56,064 nucleotides of DNA from assembly GCF_017355885.1 (NCBI RefSeq), contig NZ_JAFEUU010000021.1:1-56064 (forward strand), given 5' to 3'. Below are positions 40,894 to 49,114 of the stretch, in pieces. This stretch comes from Sabulicella rubraurantiaca (GTDB taxonomy: Bacteria; Pseudomonadota; Alphaproteobacteria; Acetobacterales; Acetobacteraceae). Position numbers and translations under genes: made by a program. The notes under the pieces were generated by a model that saw nothing but the letters and a program-made list of their open reading frames with translations, ran no database searches and had not been told where the DNA came from. Every line of letters starts with the position of its first letter. Position 1 is the stretch's first letter.

Positions 40894-42465
40894 GTGAGCG
40901 AGGAACTGGTCTTCGGTCGGTTCGTGCTGTGTCCGCGGCAGCGCAGCCTGCACGCGGACGGAGTGCCGATCGAGATCGGCGCGCGCGCCTTCGACCTCCT
41001 CGCGGCGCTGGCACTCAGCAATGGCCGGCTGCTGAGCAAGGACGAGCTGATGTCGCTCGCCTGGCCCGGCCTCGCGGTCGAGGAGAACAATCTTCACGTG
41101 CAGATCGGCGCGGTGCGGCGGGCCCTGGGCGATGCGCGCGACGCGGTGATCAACGTGCCCGGCCGCGGCTACCGCTTCGGGCTGCCCCTGCGCGATGTCC
41201 AGGCCGCGCCCGCGCCGGTCCGCCTGTCGCTGGCGGTGCTGAGCTTCCTCAGCATCGGCGTGGACCCTGCGGCCGAGGCGTTGGCCGAGGGCGTGACCGA
41301 CAGCCTGACCACCGACCTGTCCCGCGCATTATATGGCGGCCTCGTCGTGTCACGGACCAGCGCCAGCGCCTATCGCGGCCGCGCCGCCAGCACGCGGCAG
41401 ATCGGCGAGGAGCTGCAGGTGCGCTACGTGCTGGAAGGCAGCGTCGCGCTGGATGACAGCCGCATTCGAGTCAATGCCCAGCTGATCGACGCCCGCGCCG
41501 ACCTCCACGTCTGGGCCGAGCGCTTCGACCAGCCGCGCGACGCGAACCTGCTGGTCGCGCAGGACGTGATCGTCGCGCGGCTCACCCGCCTCGTCGCGCT
41601 GCAGGCCGTTCTGGCGGAGGCGCAGCGGATCGGCGCCGGCACGCAGGCCGACCCGACGGCCCTGTCGCTGCGGGCGCAGGGAATGGCGATCTCCAGCCGG
41701 ATGTCGGCCGAGGGAGTGGCCGCCGCGCGCGAACTCTATGAACGGGCATTGACCATCGACCCCGGCAACGTCCAGGCGCTGGCGGGGCTGGCGACGGTCG
41801 AGGCTTCCGCGGTCACCAACGGATACACCTCGTCGGCGGAGCGCGCCGCGCGGGTGGCGCGGGCAGAGGTCCTGGCCAACAAGGCGCTCGCCGCGCATCC
41901 GGGGCATCTCGGCGCCTTGCAGGTCCGCGCGGTGGTGCTGCGCATCCAGGGTCGCTTCGCCGACGCGATCGTCGCCGCCAAGGCGGTGCTGGAACGCTGT
42001 CCCGGCGACCCGCCCACCTGCCGCGAGATCGGCCTCAGCCACCTCTATCTCGGCGAGGCGGAAGCGTCGCTGGAATGGTTCCGCCTGGCCGAGCTCAGCG
42101 GGCCGCAGGATCCCGGGCGCTGGACCTGGCTCCAGGGCTTGGGGCGCGCCCTGTTGCATGCCGGGCGCGCGGCCGAGGCGGTGCCAGTTCTGCGCGCCCT
42201 GGTCGAATGCCACCCGGGCTGGGCTTTTGGACATGGGCTGCTGGCGGTTGCGCTCCACCGCACGGGTCAACTCGACGCTGCCGCAGAGCGCTTCGCCGAG
42301 TTCGTGCGCCGGGCACCCTTGGCGGATGCGCGGCAGCCGGCGCTGATGGCGCCAGTGCCACCGGAACGGCAGGGCGCGGCCTACCGGGCGAAGGACGCTG
42401 CCCTGGCTGCGGACTTCGCGGCGATGGAGCAGGCAAACGAAGAGGCGTCGCGATCACTGGCCTGA
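40894..42465 (+). CDS. Winged-helix transcriptional regulator with TPR domain (CadC/HilA-like layout)
   Basis: This 523-residue protein has an OmpR-type winged helix at residues 5-100 ('FVLCPRQRSLHADGVPIEIGARAFDLLAALA', 'ENNLHVQIGAVRRALGD', 'VPGRGYRFG'). An adenylate-cyclase-associated type linker follows ('SLAVLSFLSIG...EALAEGVTDSLTTDLSRAL', 'YVLEGSVALDDSRIRVNAQLIDARADLHVWAERFD'), then several TPR-like helix pairs from about 260 to 500. Unlike CadC or ToxR it has no membrane helix. A GTG start is supported by AGGGAGGG. It is divergent from the oxidase-like membrane protein and may control it. Confidence 0.87.
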   Translation: MSEELVFGRFVLCPRQRSLHADGVPIEIGARAFDLLAALALSNGRLLSKDELMSLAWPGLAVEENNLHVQIGAVRRALGDARDAVINVPGRGYRFGLPLRDVQAAPAPVRLSLAVLSFLSIGVDPAAEALAEGVTDSLTTDLSRALYGGLVVSRTSASAYRGRAASTRQIGEELQVRYVLEGSVALDDSRIRVNAQLIDARADLHVWAERFDQPRDANLLVAQDVIVARLTRLVALQAVLAEAQRIGAGTQADPTALSLRAQGMAISSRMSAEGVAAARELYERALTIDPGNVQALAGLATVEASAVTNGYTSSAERAARVARAEVLANKALAAHPGHLGALQVRAVVLRIQGRFADAIVAAKAVLERCPGDPPTCREIGLSHLYLGEAEASLEWFRLAELSGPQDPGRWTWLQGLGRALLHAGRAAEAVPVLRALVECHPGWAFGHGLLAVALHRTGQLDAAAERFAEFVRRAPLADARQPALMAPVPPERQGAAYRAKDAALAADFAAMEQANEEASRSLA

Positions 42466-42581
42466 GCCGGGCGATCAATGGACGACTTTGGACAGACATC
42501 GGCAGCCGCCGGTCCAGGCCTCGCCCGGTCCGCCACCAGGGAGGACGCAGGCGAGGTGCGGGCCGTCCCTCCGCGCCTGCT

Positions 42582-43187
42582 TCAGCGGCGACGTGCAGGC
42601 GCCCCGGTGTTGAGGGGCTGATATCCTTGCGGGACGCGAAAGCGCGCCGGATCCTGAGGCCCGTAGGTGACCTGAGTCGCCTCATACAGGGTCTCGGCAT
42701 CCGAGCCGGTTCCCTCCACCAGCCGCAGCGGCACGCCATCCTCGGTGATGCAGGCCCGACGCACCTCGCCCGGATCGCTGCCCTGGGCCTGAACGCGCCA
42801 CACCGTGCAGGCATGGCCTGCGACCCGGTCCGAACCCTCTCGGGTGAGGCGGATGCCTGGACGCGCGAAGGAGTGATCCTGCATCATCGTGGAGGCCATG
42901 CGCCCCAGGTCATGATAGGTGCGGTCGGCATCGAGCACCGCCGTCACGTTGCCGCTCCGCGTGTCGATCACGTGCACCACGCGCTGGGTAAGGGCGCGCC
43001 CCTCCGTGCGGACCCGCCCCTCAGAAACGAGCCAAGCGACGCTGTCCGTCGTGGGTGGCGCGTTCGGCACCTGGTAGCGGACCGCGACATCGCGCGTCGG
43101 CATGGCAGGCGGCGACGGCTGCTGCGCGCCGGCCGGCACGGCTGAGACCAAGGCAACAACAAGGCTGAGAGGGAAAAGGCGAGGCAC
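42582..43187 (-). CDS. Secreted protein of unknown function
   Basis: This 201-residue protein begins with GTG at 43187, followed by a signal peptide (PRLFPLSLVVALVSAVPAGAQ), and has a Pro-rich linker and a beta-rich domain: 'VAVRYQVPN', 'RVVHVIDTRSGNVTAVLDADRTYHDL', 'GHACTVWRV', 'EVRRACITEDGVPLRLVEG'. This looks like the DUF4412/LolA-like group of periplasmic proteins, with two Cys in 'HACTV' and 'RACITED' that could pair. An alternative ATG at 43250 adds 21 residues without a signal-peptide advantage. The gene is divergent from the oxidase operon. Confidence 0.75.
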   Translation of the reverse strand: MPRLFPLSLVVALVSAVPAGAQQPSPPAMPTRDVAVRYQVPNAPPTTDSVAWLVSEGRVRTEGRALTQRVVHVIDTRSGNVTAVLDADRTYHDLGRMASTMMQDHSFARPGIRLTREGSDRVAGHACTVWRVQAQGSDPGEVRRACITEDGVPLRLVEGTGSDAETLYEATQVTYGPQDPARFRVPQGYQPLNTGAPARRR

Positions 43188-43399
43188 TGACGTTTCGCTC
43201 CATTCAAACAACCCGCCATATCCAGGCGGAGCGGCAAGGGTCAACGGCACTCAGGGCAAGGCAGGGAGGATGCGGCACCGTCCGCCTGACGAGCACAGCC
43301 TCGGTCACCTCGCGCCGTATCGGGTTTGTGCATTCCTGCGAAACCGAACCGAGTTGGCAACATTCAGAGACGCGGTTGCTGGAAGGAAAGGGGGAACGC

Positions 43400-43861
43400 G
43401 TGGGCAAGGGCCTGAGGCTGGCCAGTGCGGTCCTGATGGTCGCGGCATGTCTCGGCGGCTGCGGCAACGAGGATCGTGCGCTCGAACGCGAGCGGCCGCG
43501 CACCCCGCCGACGGGCGCTGATGACGAGCGGATCAGCTACTACCAGGACAACAAGTTTCAGGTCGCGCGCGGCGGACGATACTTCAACTGGTATGGCTGC
43601 GGCTCCTGCCATTCGGACACGAATCCCGATGAAGCGCTCAACCTCGCCGATGGTCGCTGGCGGCGCGGCGGGGAGTTTCATGAGGTCTATGCCTCCATCA
43701 CCAGCCGCCACCCACCCGGCACGGAGGACTACGCCCGTCGCGTGCCGGTCGAGCCGCTCTGGCAGCTCACCGCCTATGTGCGGGATCTGGAAAAGAACTC
43801 GCCAGCGATGCGCAATCGCCAAAGTCTGGACCTCCAGAACGAGAAGCGGAGGAACCAGTGA
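43400..43861 (+). CDS. c-type cytochrome lipoprotein, first gene of the oxidase operon
   Basis: This 153-residue protein starts with GTG after AAAGGGGGAA. It has a lipoprotein signal with LGGC (Cys21), an acidic/basic linker and one class-I cytochrome c domain with CGSCH (67-71). The segment where the axial Met loop normally lies reads 'SRHPPGTEDYARRVP' before 'LWQLTAYVRDL', with no Met. The sixth ligand may therefore be His (His in SRHPP or FHEV) or absent. Its end overlaps the subunit II gene as GTGA. It probably donates electrons to, or is a subunit of, the oxidase encoded downstream. Confidence 0.88.
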   Translation: MGKGLRLASAVLMVAACLGGCGNEDRALERERPRTPPTGADDERISYYQDNKFQVARGGRYFNWYGCGSCHSDTNPDEALNLADGRWRRGGEFHEVYASITSRHPPGTEDYARRVPVEPLWQLTAYVRDLEKNSPAMRNRQSLDLQNEKRRNQ

Positions 43862-44868
43862 GGCCTCTTCGATGCATGGCGCTTCTGGCTGCCATCCTCC
43901 TGCCCGGCGCGTGCGACGGCCCGCATTCCGTGCTCGACCCGGCTGGGGATCAGGCGGCGCATCTCCATGGCCTGCTCAACCTGATGCTCTGGGTCTGCGG
44001 CATCATGTACGCGCTCGTCCTCGGCTTCCTGGCCTGGGCCCTGTGGCGGACGATCCGACGGCGGGACGCCGCTCCCCCGGGCCCGGACGAGAGCCAGCGT
44101 CCCTTACGGATCGGCCTGGGCGCATGGGCCGGACTGGTTGTTGCCGGCCTCATCCTCCTGTCCACGGCGAGCTTCCTGGTGGATCGCTCGCTCGCCGCGG
44201 CCCGCGAGCATGAAGCGCTCTCCATCCGAATCACCGCGCATCAATGGTGGTGGCGCGTCGCCTATCGCGACCCCGCCTCGGGCGAGTGGATCGAAACGGC
44301 GAACGAGCTGTACCTCCCGGCTGGACGGACAGCCCGGCTGGAACTCGTCGCCGAGGATGTCATCCACAGCTTCTGGGTCCCGAATCTGAGCGGCAAGCTG
44401 GACGTCATTCCGGGCCGCACCAACCTGCTCGACATCACGCCGCGTCGCGTCGGCTGGTATCGCGGGAACTGCGCAGAATTTTGCGGTCTGCAGCACACGC
44501 TCATGGCGCTCGATGTCCGCGTGGCGCCGCCGGAGGAGTTCTCGGCTTGGCTCGCGGCGCAGGCTGCGTCTGCGTCCCAGCCCAGCGACCCGGTGCTGGC
44601 GCGTGGGCAGGATCTCTTCGTCAACGGCACCTGTGCCGCCTGCCACGTCGTCCGGGGAACGCCGGCCGACGGGCGGTCCGGGCCTGACCTCACCCATGTC
44701 GGGACGCGCCGGTCCATCGCGGGCGGTGCGTTGCCCATGAACCGCGGCAATCTCCAGGGCTGGTTCCTTAATCCAGAGGCGCTCAAGCCCGGAACGCTGA
44801 TGCCCGCGGTTGTCCTTCCATCCCAAGAGGCCGATGCGCTGGCGCGCTACCTCGAATGGCTCAAGTAG
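43858..44868 (+). CDS. ctaC: Cytochrome c oxidase subunit II with fused cytochrome c domain
   Basis: This 336-residue protein has a possible lipobox (PGAC, Cys19), two membrane helices (about 40-65 and 88-108) and the CuA domain with ligands His170 ('VIHSFWVP'), Cys205 and Cys209 ('CAEFC'), His213 and Met216 ('LQHTLM'). A C-terminal class-I cytochrome c follows with CAACH (259-263) and Met in 'TLMPAVV'. This is a caa3-type subunit II that oxidises a cytochrome c-type donor through its own haem. GTG start; it overlaps neighbours on both sides (GTGA upstream, 13 bases with subunit I downstream). Confidence 0.95.
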   Translation: MRPLRCMALLAAILLPGACDGPHSVLDPAGDQAAHLHGLLNLMLWVCGIMYALVLGFLAWALWRTIRRRDAAPPGPDESQRPLRIGLGAWAGLVVAGLILLSTASFLVDRSLAAAREHEALSIRITAHQWWWRVAYRDPASGEWIETANELYLPAGRTARLELVAEDVIHSFWVPNLSGKLDVIPGRTNLLDITPRRVGWYRGNCAEFCGLQHTLMALDVRVAPPEEFSAWLAAQAASASQPSDPVLARGQDLFVNGTCAACHVVRGTPADGRSGPDLTHVGTRRSIAGGALPMNRGNLQGWFLNPEALKPGTLMPAVVLPSQEADALARYLEWLK

Positions 44869-46760
44869 AAGCGCCCGACATGCAGCAGGCTGAACTCGCC
44901 AGCGAGGAAGCGCGCGTGGCAGCGATCTGGCGCGACAAGCCAGGCTTGTGGGGCTTCCTCACCACCGTGGACCACAAGCGTATCGCCGCCCGCTACATCG
45001 TGACGACGCTCGCGCTGCTCATCGTCGCGGGCATCCTGGCGTTGGACATGCGGTTGCAGCTTTCGCAGCCCGGCATGGAGCGGATGGGGCCGCAGCGCTA
45101 CAACGAGGCCTTCTCCCTGCATGGCTCGACCATGCTCTTCCTGGTTTCGGTGCCAGTCATGGAGGCAATGGCTCTCTGGCTCGTGCCGCTGATGCTGGGC
45201 CAGCGCAACATGGCGTATCCCAGGCTCGCCGCCTACAGCTACTGGCTCTACCTGGGCGGCGTGTTGATGCTGTGGGTGCCGCATGCGCTCGACGTTACGC
45301 CGGACCTCGGCTGGTTCGAGTACCCGCCCTTGTCGGGCCCAACCTATTCGCCGGGGCATCGCGCCGACATCTGGGCACAGATGATCACCTTCACCGAGGT
45401 CGCCGCGCTCGCTGCCTCGGTGAATGTCGTGGCGACGATCCTGAAGTTGCGGCCACCGGGCATGACCCTCGCGCGCATGCCGCTTTTCCTTTGGGCCATG
45501 CTGGTCACCTCGCTGATGACGATGCTGGCGCTGCCGGCGGTGATGCTGGCGACCAGCCTGCTGATCGCCGACCGCCTCGTCGGCACGCAGTTCTTCAGCC
45601 CGAATGCTGGCGGGGATGTGCTGCTGTTCCAGCACCTGTTCTGGTTCTTCGGGCATCCCGAGGTCTACATCATCTTCATCCCGGCCGTTGGCTTCATCTC
45701 CGCCATCGTCGAGACCTTCTCGCGGCGGCCGCTCTTCGGATACACCGTGCAGGTCCTCGCCCTGATCTCCATCGGCCTGCTCGCCTTCGGCCTCTGGGTG
45801 CACCACATGTTCGCGGTCGGGCTTCCACGCCTCGGCGCCAGTTTCTACACGGCGGCCAGCATGGCGATCGCGCTGCCGGTGGGGCTGCAGATCTTCTGCT
45901 GGATCGCCACGATCGGCAGCGGCCGCCCCCGCTACGACACGCCGCTGCTCTGGATCATCGGCTTCATCGTGACCTTCGTGCTGGGCGGGCTGTCGGGCGT
46001 GATGACCGCCTCGGCCCCGCTCGACCTTCAGCTCACCGACACCTACTTCGTCGTGGCGCATCTGCACTACGTGCTGGTCGGTGGCGCGATGTTCCCGCTC
46101 TTCGCCGCGCTCACCTACTGGTACCCGAAGGCCACCGGGCGAATGCTCTCGGAATGGTGGGGAAAGGTCAGCTTCTGGCTGATCTTCGCCGGCTTCAACA
46201 TCGGCTTCTTTCCAATGCACATCCTGGGGCTGATGGGCATGCCCCGGCGCATCTACACCTACGAGGAATGGACCGGCTGGGGGACGCTGAACCTTGTCGC
46301 CTCCGGCGGCGTGCTCATCGCGTCCGCGGGTGCCAGCATCCTGGTCGCCAATGCGTTGTTCAGCCTGCGGGGTGGACGCCGGGCCGGTGCCGATCCCTGG
46401 GGTGGCTCCACCCTCGAATGGGACTGCGCCTCGCCGCCGCCGCCGCATAATTTTCCGGCAACCCCGGTGGTGGAAAGCCGCACGCCGCTATGGCGGCAGG
46501 AGCATGCCCAGGCGGTGATGACCGGGCTTTCGCTGAAACGGCGCGAGGTCCTCATCACCTCGCCGGGCGAGGCTGTGCCGGAATACCGGCAGTACAGCCC
46601 GGGCCCATCCATCTGGCCCCTGCTATCCGCCATCGCGACCGGGATCTTGTTCGTGGGCAGCATCTTCACGCCCTGGGCGTTGGTCTGGGGGAGCATCCCG
46701 GTCGCTGTGGCGCTGATCGGCTGGTTCTGGCCGCGCCCTGTCAAGGAGGAGCCGAGGTGA
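44856..46760 (+). CDS. ctaD: Haem-copper oxidase subunit I with unusual proton-channel residues
   Basis: This 634-residue protein is an A-type terminal oxidase core with about 12-14 membrane helices. Haem a ligands His89 and His404, haem a3 ligand His402, CuB ligands His267, His316 and His317, the cross-linked Tyr271 and the D-channel Glu269 ('FFGHPEVY') are all present. Aligned by eye with Rhodobacter subunit I, the D-channel entry Asp132 is Asn118, Asn139 is Ala125, Ser200/Ser201 are Ala, the K-channel Lys362 is Gln345, and Thr359 is Val342. Glu181 sits where the Rhodobacter enzyme has Gly. The C-terminus extends about 90 residues past the core with one extra hydrophobic stretch. Confidence 0.95.
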   Translation: MAQVEAPDMQQAELASEEARVAAIWRDKPGLWGFLTTVDHKRIAARYIVTTLALLIVAGILALDMRLQLSQPGMERMGPQRYNEAFSLHGSTMLFLVSVPVMEAMALWLVPLMLGQRNMAYPRLAAYSYWLYLGGVLMLWVPHALDVTPDLGWFEYPPLSGPTYSPGHRADIWAQMITFTEVAALAASVNVVATILKLRPPGMTLARMPLFLWAMLVTSLMTMLALPAVMLATSLLIADRLVGTQFFSPNAGGDVLLFQHLFWFFGHPEVYIIFIPAVGFISAIVETFSRRPLFGYTVQVLALISIGLLAFGLWVHHMFAVGLPRLGASFYTAASMAIALPVGLQIFCWIATIGSGRPRYDTPLLWIIGFIVTFVLGGLSGVMTASAPLDLQLTDTYFVVAHLHYVLVGGAMFPLFAALTYWYPKATGRMLSEWWGKVSFWLIFAGFNIGFFPMHILGLMGMPRRIYTYEEWTGWGTLNLVASGGVLIASAGASILVANALFSLRGGRRAGADPWGGSTLEWDCASPPPPHNFPATPVVESRTPLWRQEHAQAVMTGLSLKRREVLITSPGEAVPEYRQYSPGPSIWPLLSAIATGILFVGSIFTPWALVWGSIPVAVALIGWFWPRPVKEEPR

Positions 46761-47416
46761 GCGAGAGCAGCCAGCCGCATGACCAGGCTTCCGGCAAGCT
46801 TCGGCCGCTCCGCGTCGTCGGCAGCCTTTCTTCCCTGCCGGACAACGTGATCGGCGCCGCCAACCTCAACGTCTGGGGCGTGGTCGCCTTCATGATGATC
46901 GAGGGGATGGGCTTCGCGCTTTGCGGCGCCGCTGCCCTCTACCTGGCTTCCCAAGGCAAGGGATGGCCGCCTTCCGGCACCGCCCCACCGGACCTATCAT
47001 TCGGCATCGCCTTTACGATCCTGCTCCTTGCCAGCGAAGTGTTGAACCGGTGGGTGGACCGCAAGGCCTGGGCGCACGACCTGGCCGGCTTGCGCCTCGG
47101 CATGGTTCTGATCACCGCAGTCGGCGTCGTGCTGATCGGCGTGCGCGCGCTCGAATTGATGCACCTGAATGTGCGCTGGAGCGATAACGCCTATGGCTCG
47201 ACCATCTGGCTGCTGATGGTGCTGCACACGAGCCACCTCATCACCGATGTGGCCGATACCGCGGTGCAGACCGAATGGCTCTTCCGCAAGGAGATCGAGG
47301 ACAAGCAATTCAGCGGCGCGTCGGATAACTGCCTCTACTGGGATTTCGTGGTGCTCACTTGGCTGCCGATCTGGGGGCTGGTCTATTGGATGCCCCGGTT
47401 CTGGGGGGGCTCGTGA
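46757..47416 (+). CDS. Cytochrome c oxidase subunit III-like protein
   Basis: This 219-residue membrane protein begins with GTG overlapping the subunit I stop (GTGA) after AAGGAGGAG. It has about five hydrophobic segments and subunit III features: 'NLNVWGVVAFMMIEGMGFAL' (buried Glu), 'LRLGMVLITAVGVVLIGVRALELMHLNVRWSDNAYGSTIWLLMVLHTSHLI' and a C-terminal 'YWDFVVLTWLPIWGLVYWMPRFW'. His in 'VLHTSHL' fits the family. It is shorter than seven-helix subunit III. The next small gene overlaps its stop. Confidence 0.9.
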   Translation: MSESSQPHDQASGKLRPLRVVGSLSSLPDNVIGAANLNVWGVVAFMMIEGMGFALCGAAALYLASQGKGWPPSGTAPPDLSFGIAFTILLLASEVLNRWVDRKAWAHDLAGLRLGMVLITAVGVVLIGVRALELMHLNVRWSDNAYGSTIWLLMVLHTSHLITDVADTAVQTEWLFRKEIEDKQFSGASDNCLYWDFVVLTWLPIWGLVYWMPRFWGGS

Positions 47417-47739
47417 TGGGTGGCCGGTCACGCAAGGCGGTCGGAACCGCCCTCGTCCTCCCGCCGCTGGCCTGGTTCTTCTACCAGCAGGGGATGGGCC
47501 TGACGCAGCAGCTGGATTGCTCCACCGGCGGTCTACCGGTCGGCCCCGCTGCGGGCCTCCTCGCGCTGCTGTTCTGCGCGGCCGCGGCCTGGCTCGGCTG
47601 GCCGGTGGCGGCAGAAGGTCGAAAGGGAGAGATGCCGCGCTTCCTGGCTTGGCTTGCCATAGGCGGGGCGGGCATCTTCGCGCTGGCGATCCTGCTCCAG
47701 GCCGTGGCCACCTTCATCGAGCCGCCATGCTGGCGCTAG
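47416..47739 (+). CDS. Small three-helix membrane protein in the oxidase operon
   Basis: This 107-residue protein starts at an ATG overlapping the subunit III stop (TGATG); a GTG at 47413 is also possible. It has hydrophobic segments at about 9-24, 42-60 and 74-95, and ends 'FIEPPCWR'. Mature cysteines at 'LDCST' and 'PPCWR' could face the periplasm and hold copper or form a disulfide. No family is recognised; a fourth structural subunit or a metal-delivery factor for the oxidase fits its position. It overlaps the next gene by 13 bases. Confidence 0.75.
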   Translation: MGGRSRKAVGTALVLPPLAWFFYQQGMGLTQQLDCSTGGLPVGPAAGLLALLFCAAAAWLGWPVAAEGRKGEMPRFLAWLAIGGAGIFALAILLQAVATFIEPPCWR

Positions 47740-48635
47740 CCTCCTTCCTCGGCGGCGCGATCCTGCTCTGGGCAGGCGCCGCAGCGGCTCATGCGGGCGC
47801 CGCTCCTGACGAGGGACTTGGCTGGAGCTTCGATGCCTGGACGACTGTCCCGCTGGTGGTCGGGGGCTTGCTGCTGGGCCTCGGCTGGATGCGCCTCGCG
47901 CGGCGCACTGTTCACGGCACGGCTACCCTCCGGCGCCGCGCGGGCCTGCTGGCGCTGGGCTGGGCGGGGCTCGTCCTCGCCCTGGTGTCGCCGATGGCGG
48001 CAGCCGGGCATCTCTCCTTCTCCGCCCACATGCTCCAGCACGAGATCCTCATGCTGTGGTCGGCCCCGCTGCTCGTGCTCGGGCGGCCGCTTGCCTTTTT
48101 GATCTGGGGCCTGCCCGAGGCGGCGCGGCCCGGCCTCGCGCGACTGCTGCACGCACCGGTCCTGGTGCATCTCGGGCGTGGCCTGACCCATCCGGTCGCC
48201 GCGACTCTGCTGCAATCGGCGGTGCTGTGGCTGTGGCACGCGCCGCAGCTTTTCGAGCGGGCGCTCGACATCCCGGCCTGGCATGTCGCGCAGCACATGT
48301 CCTTTTTCCTGAGTGCGCTCGCCTTCTGGGTCGCGATGATCGACCGCTGCCCGCGCACCCTGGCCGGGCGCTGTCTCGCGGCCTTGTGCCTCTTCGCCAC
48401 CTCCCTGGTCTCCGGTGCGCTCGGCGCCTTGATGGCGATCTCGGAGAGTCCCTGGTACGCCGGCTACGCTCGGCTGGGCCTGACGCCGCTCGGCCTCTCG
48501 CCCGCGGAGGACCAGCAACTCGCCGGGTTGCTGATGTGGGTGCCTGGAGGATTGCTCCATGCCGCTGCGGCGCTCGCGCTTCTCGCGGGCGCCTTCCGGC
48601 TTTCCCTGGACGTGCCCCATGCCCGCCAGTCTTAG
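47727..48635 (+). CDS. Cytochrome c oxidase assembly membrane protein (CtaG/caa3-type family)
   Basis: This 302-residue protein has about seven membrane helices and the CtaG (caa3-type, PF09678-like) pattern of conserved His: 'HLSFSAHMLQHEILMLWSAPLLVLGRP', 'AVLWLWHAPQLFERAL', 'WHVAQHMSFFLSALAFWV' and 'GGLLHAAAAL'. Members help insert copper during assembly of caa3-type oxidases. It is unrelated in fold to the Cox11-type CtaG found in most alphaproteobacteria, which is not seen here. The start overlaps the upstream gene by 13 bases; the end overlaps the downstream cytochrome start. Confidence 0.9.
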   Translation: MLALASFLGGAILLWAGAAAAHAGAAPDEGLGWSFDAWTTVPLVVGGLLLGLGWMRLARRTVHGTATLRRRAGLLALGWAGLVLALVSPMAAAGHLSFSAHMLQHEILMLWSAPLLVLGRPLAFLIWGLPEAARPGLARLLHAPVLVHLGRGLTHPVAATLLQSAVLWLWHAPQLFERALDIPAWHVAQHMSFFLSALAFWVAMIDRCPRTLAGRCLAALCLFATSLVSGALGALMAISESPWYAGYARLGLTPLGLSPAEDQQLAGLLMWVPGGLLHAAAALALLAGAFRLSLDVPHARQS

Positions 48636-49038
48636 ATGGATCCTTCTCTTGCTCGGGCTGTCGGTGCTCGCCGCCGCCACCGCGATCGGGACCGTGTTGT
48701 GGCAGCATCAGGAGCGGCAACGAAGCTTTGCCACCGAGGAGACGGGCGGAAACCCGGAGGCCGGCCACGCCGCGCTGATCCGCTTTGGCTGCGGGGGCTG
48801 CCATCGCATTTCCGGTGTCGCCGCTGCGCGCGGCAGGGTGGGGCCCTCCCTCGCCGGGCTTTCCGGCCGCACCTACTTGGCAGGGCGGCTTCCCAACGAG
48901 CCCGCACAACTCATCCGCTGGATCCGGGAGCCGCGTGCGGTCGACCCGCAAACCGCCATGCCCGATCTTGGCGTCGAAGAGCGGGATGCGCGCGACATGG
49001 CGGCCTATCTCTACAGTTTGAAGCCCACATCGCAGTGA
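48619..49038 (+). CDS. Membrane-anchored c-type cytochrome, last gene of the oxidase operon
   Basis: This 139-residue protein has one N-terminal membrane helix (about 7-27), then a class-I cytochrome c domain with CGGCH (58-62), 'VGPSLAGLSGRTYLAGRLPNEPAQLIRWIREP' and the Met ligand in 'TAMPDLGV'. The last helix is 'ARDMAAYLYSL'. It overlaps the CtaG gene by 17 bases. It may feed electrons from a bc1 complex or another donor to the oxidase. Together with the first gene and subunit II, the operon encodes three haem-c modules. Confidence 0.92.
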   Translation: MPASLRWILLLLGLSVLAAATAIGTVLWQHQERQRSFATEETGGNPEAGHAALIRFGCGGCHRISGVAAARGRVGPSLAGLSGRTYLAGRLPNEPAQLIRWIREPRAVDPQTAMPDLGVEERDARDMAAYLYSLKPTSQ

Positions 49039-49114
49039 TGCCGGGCACGCGTTTGGCTCGGGCGGCGACAAGGCCTAGTGTCGTGCCGACATCCTTCCAC
49101 ATCGCGAGCGCCCG

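Noticed and set aside
44847-46448. A 533-codon minus-strand frame across oxidase subunit I
   Set aside because: Composition is typical of a shadow frame (Glu/Arg/His/Gln-rich) and subunit I is certain.
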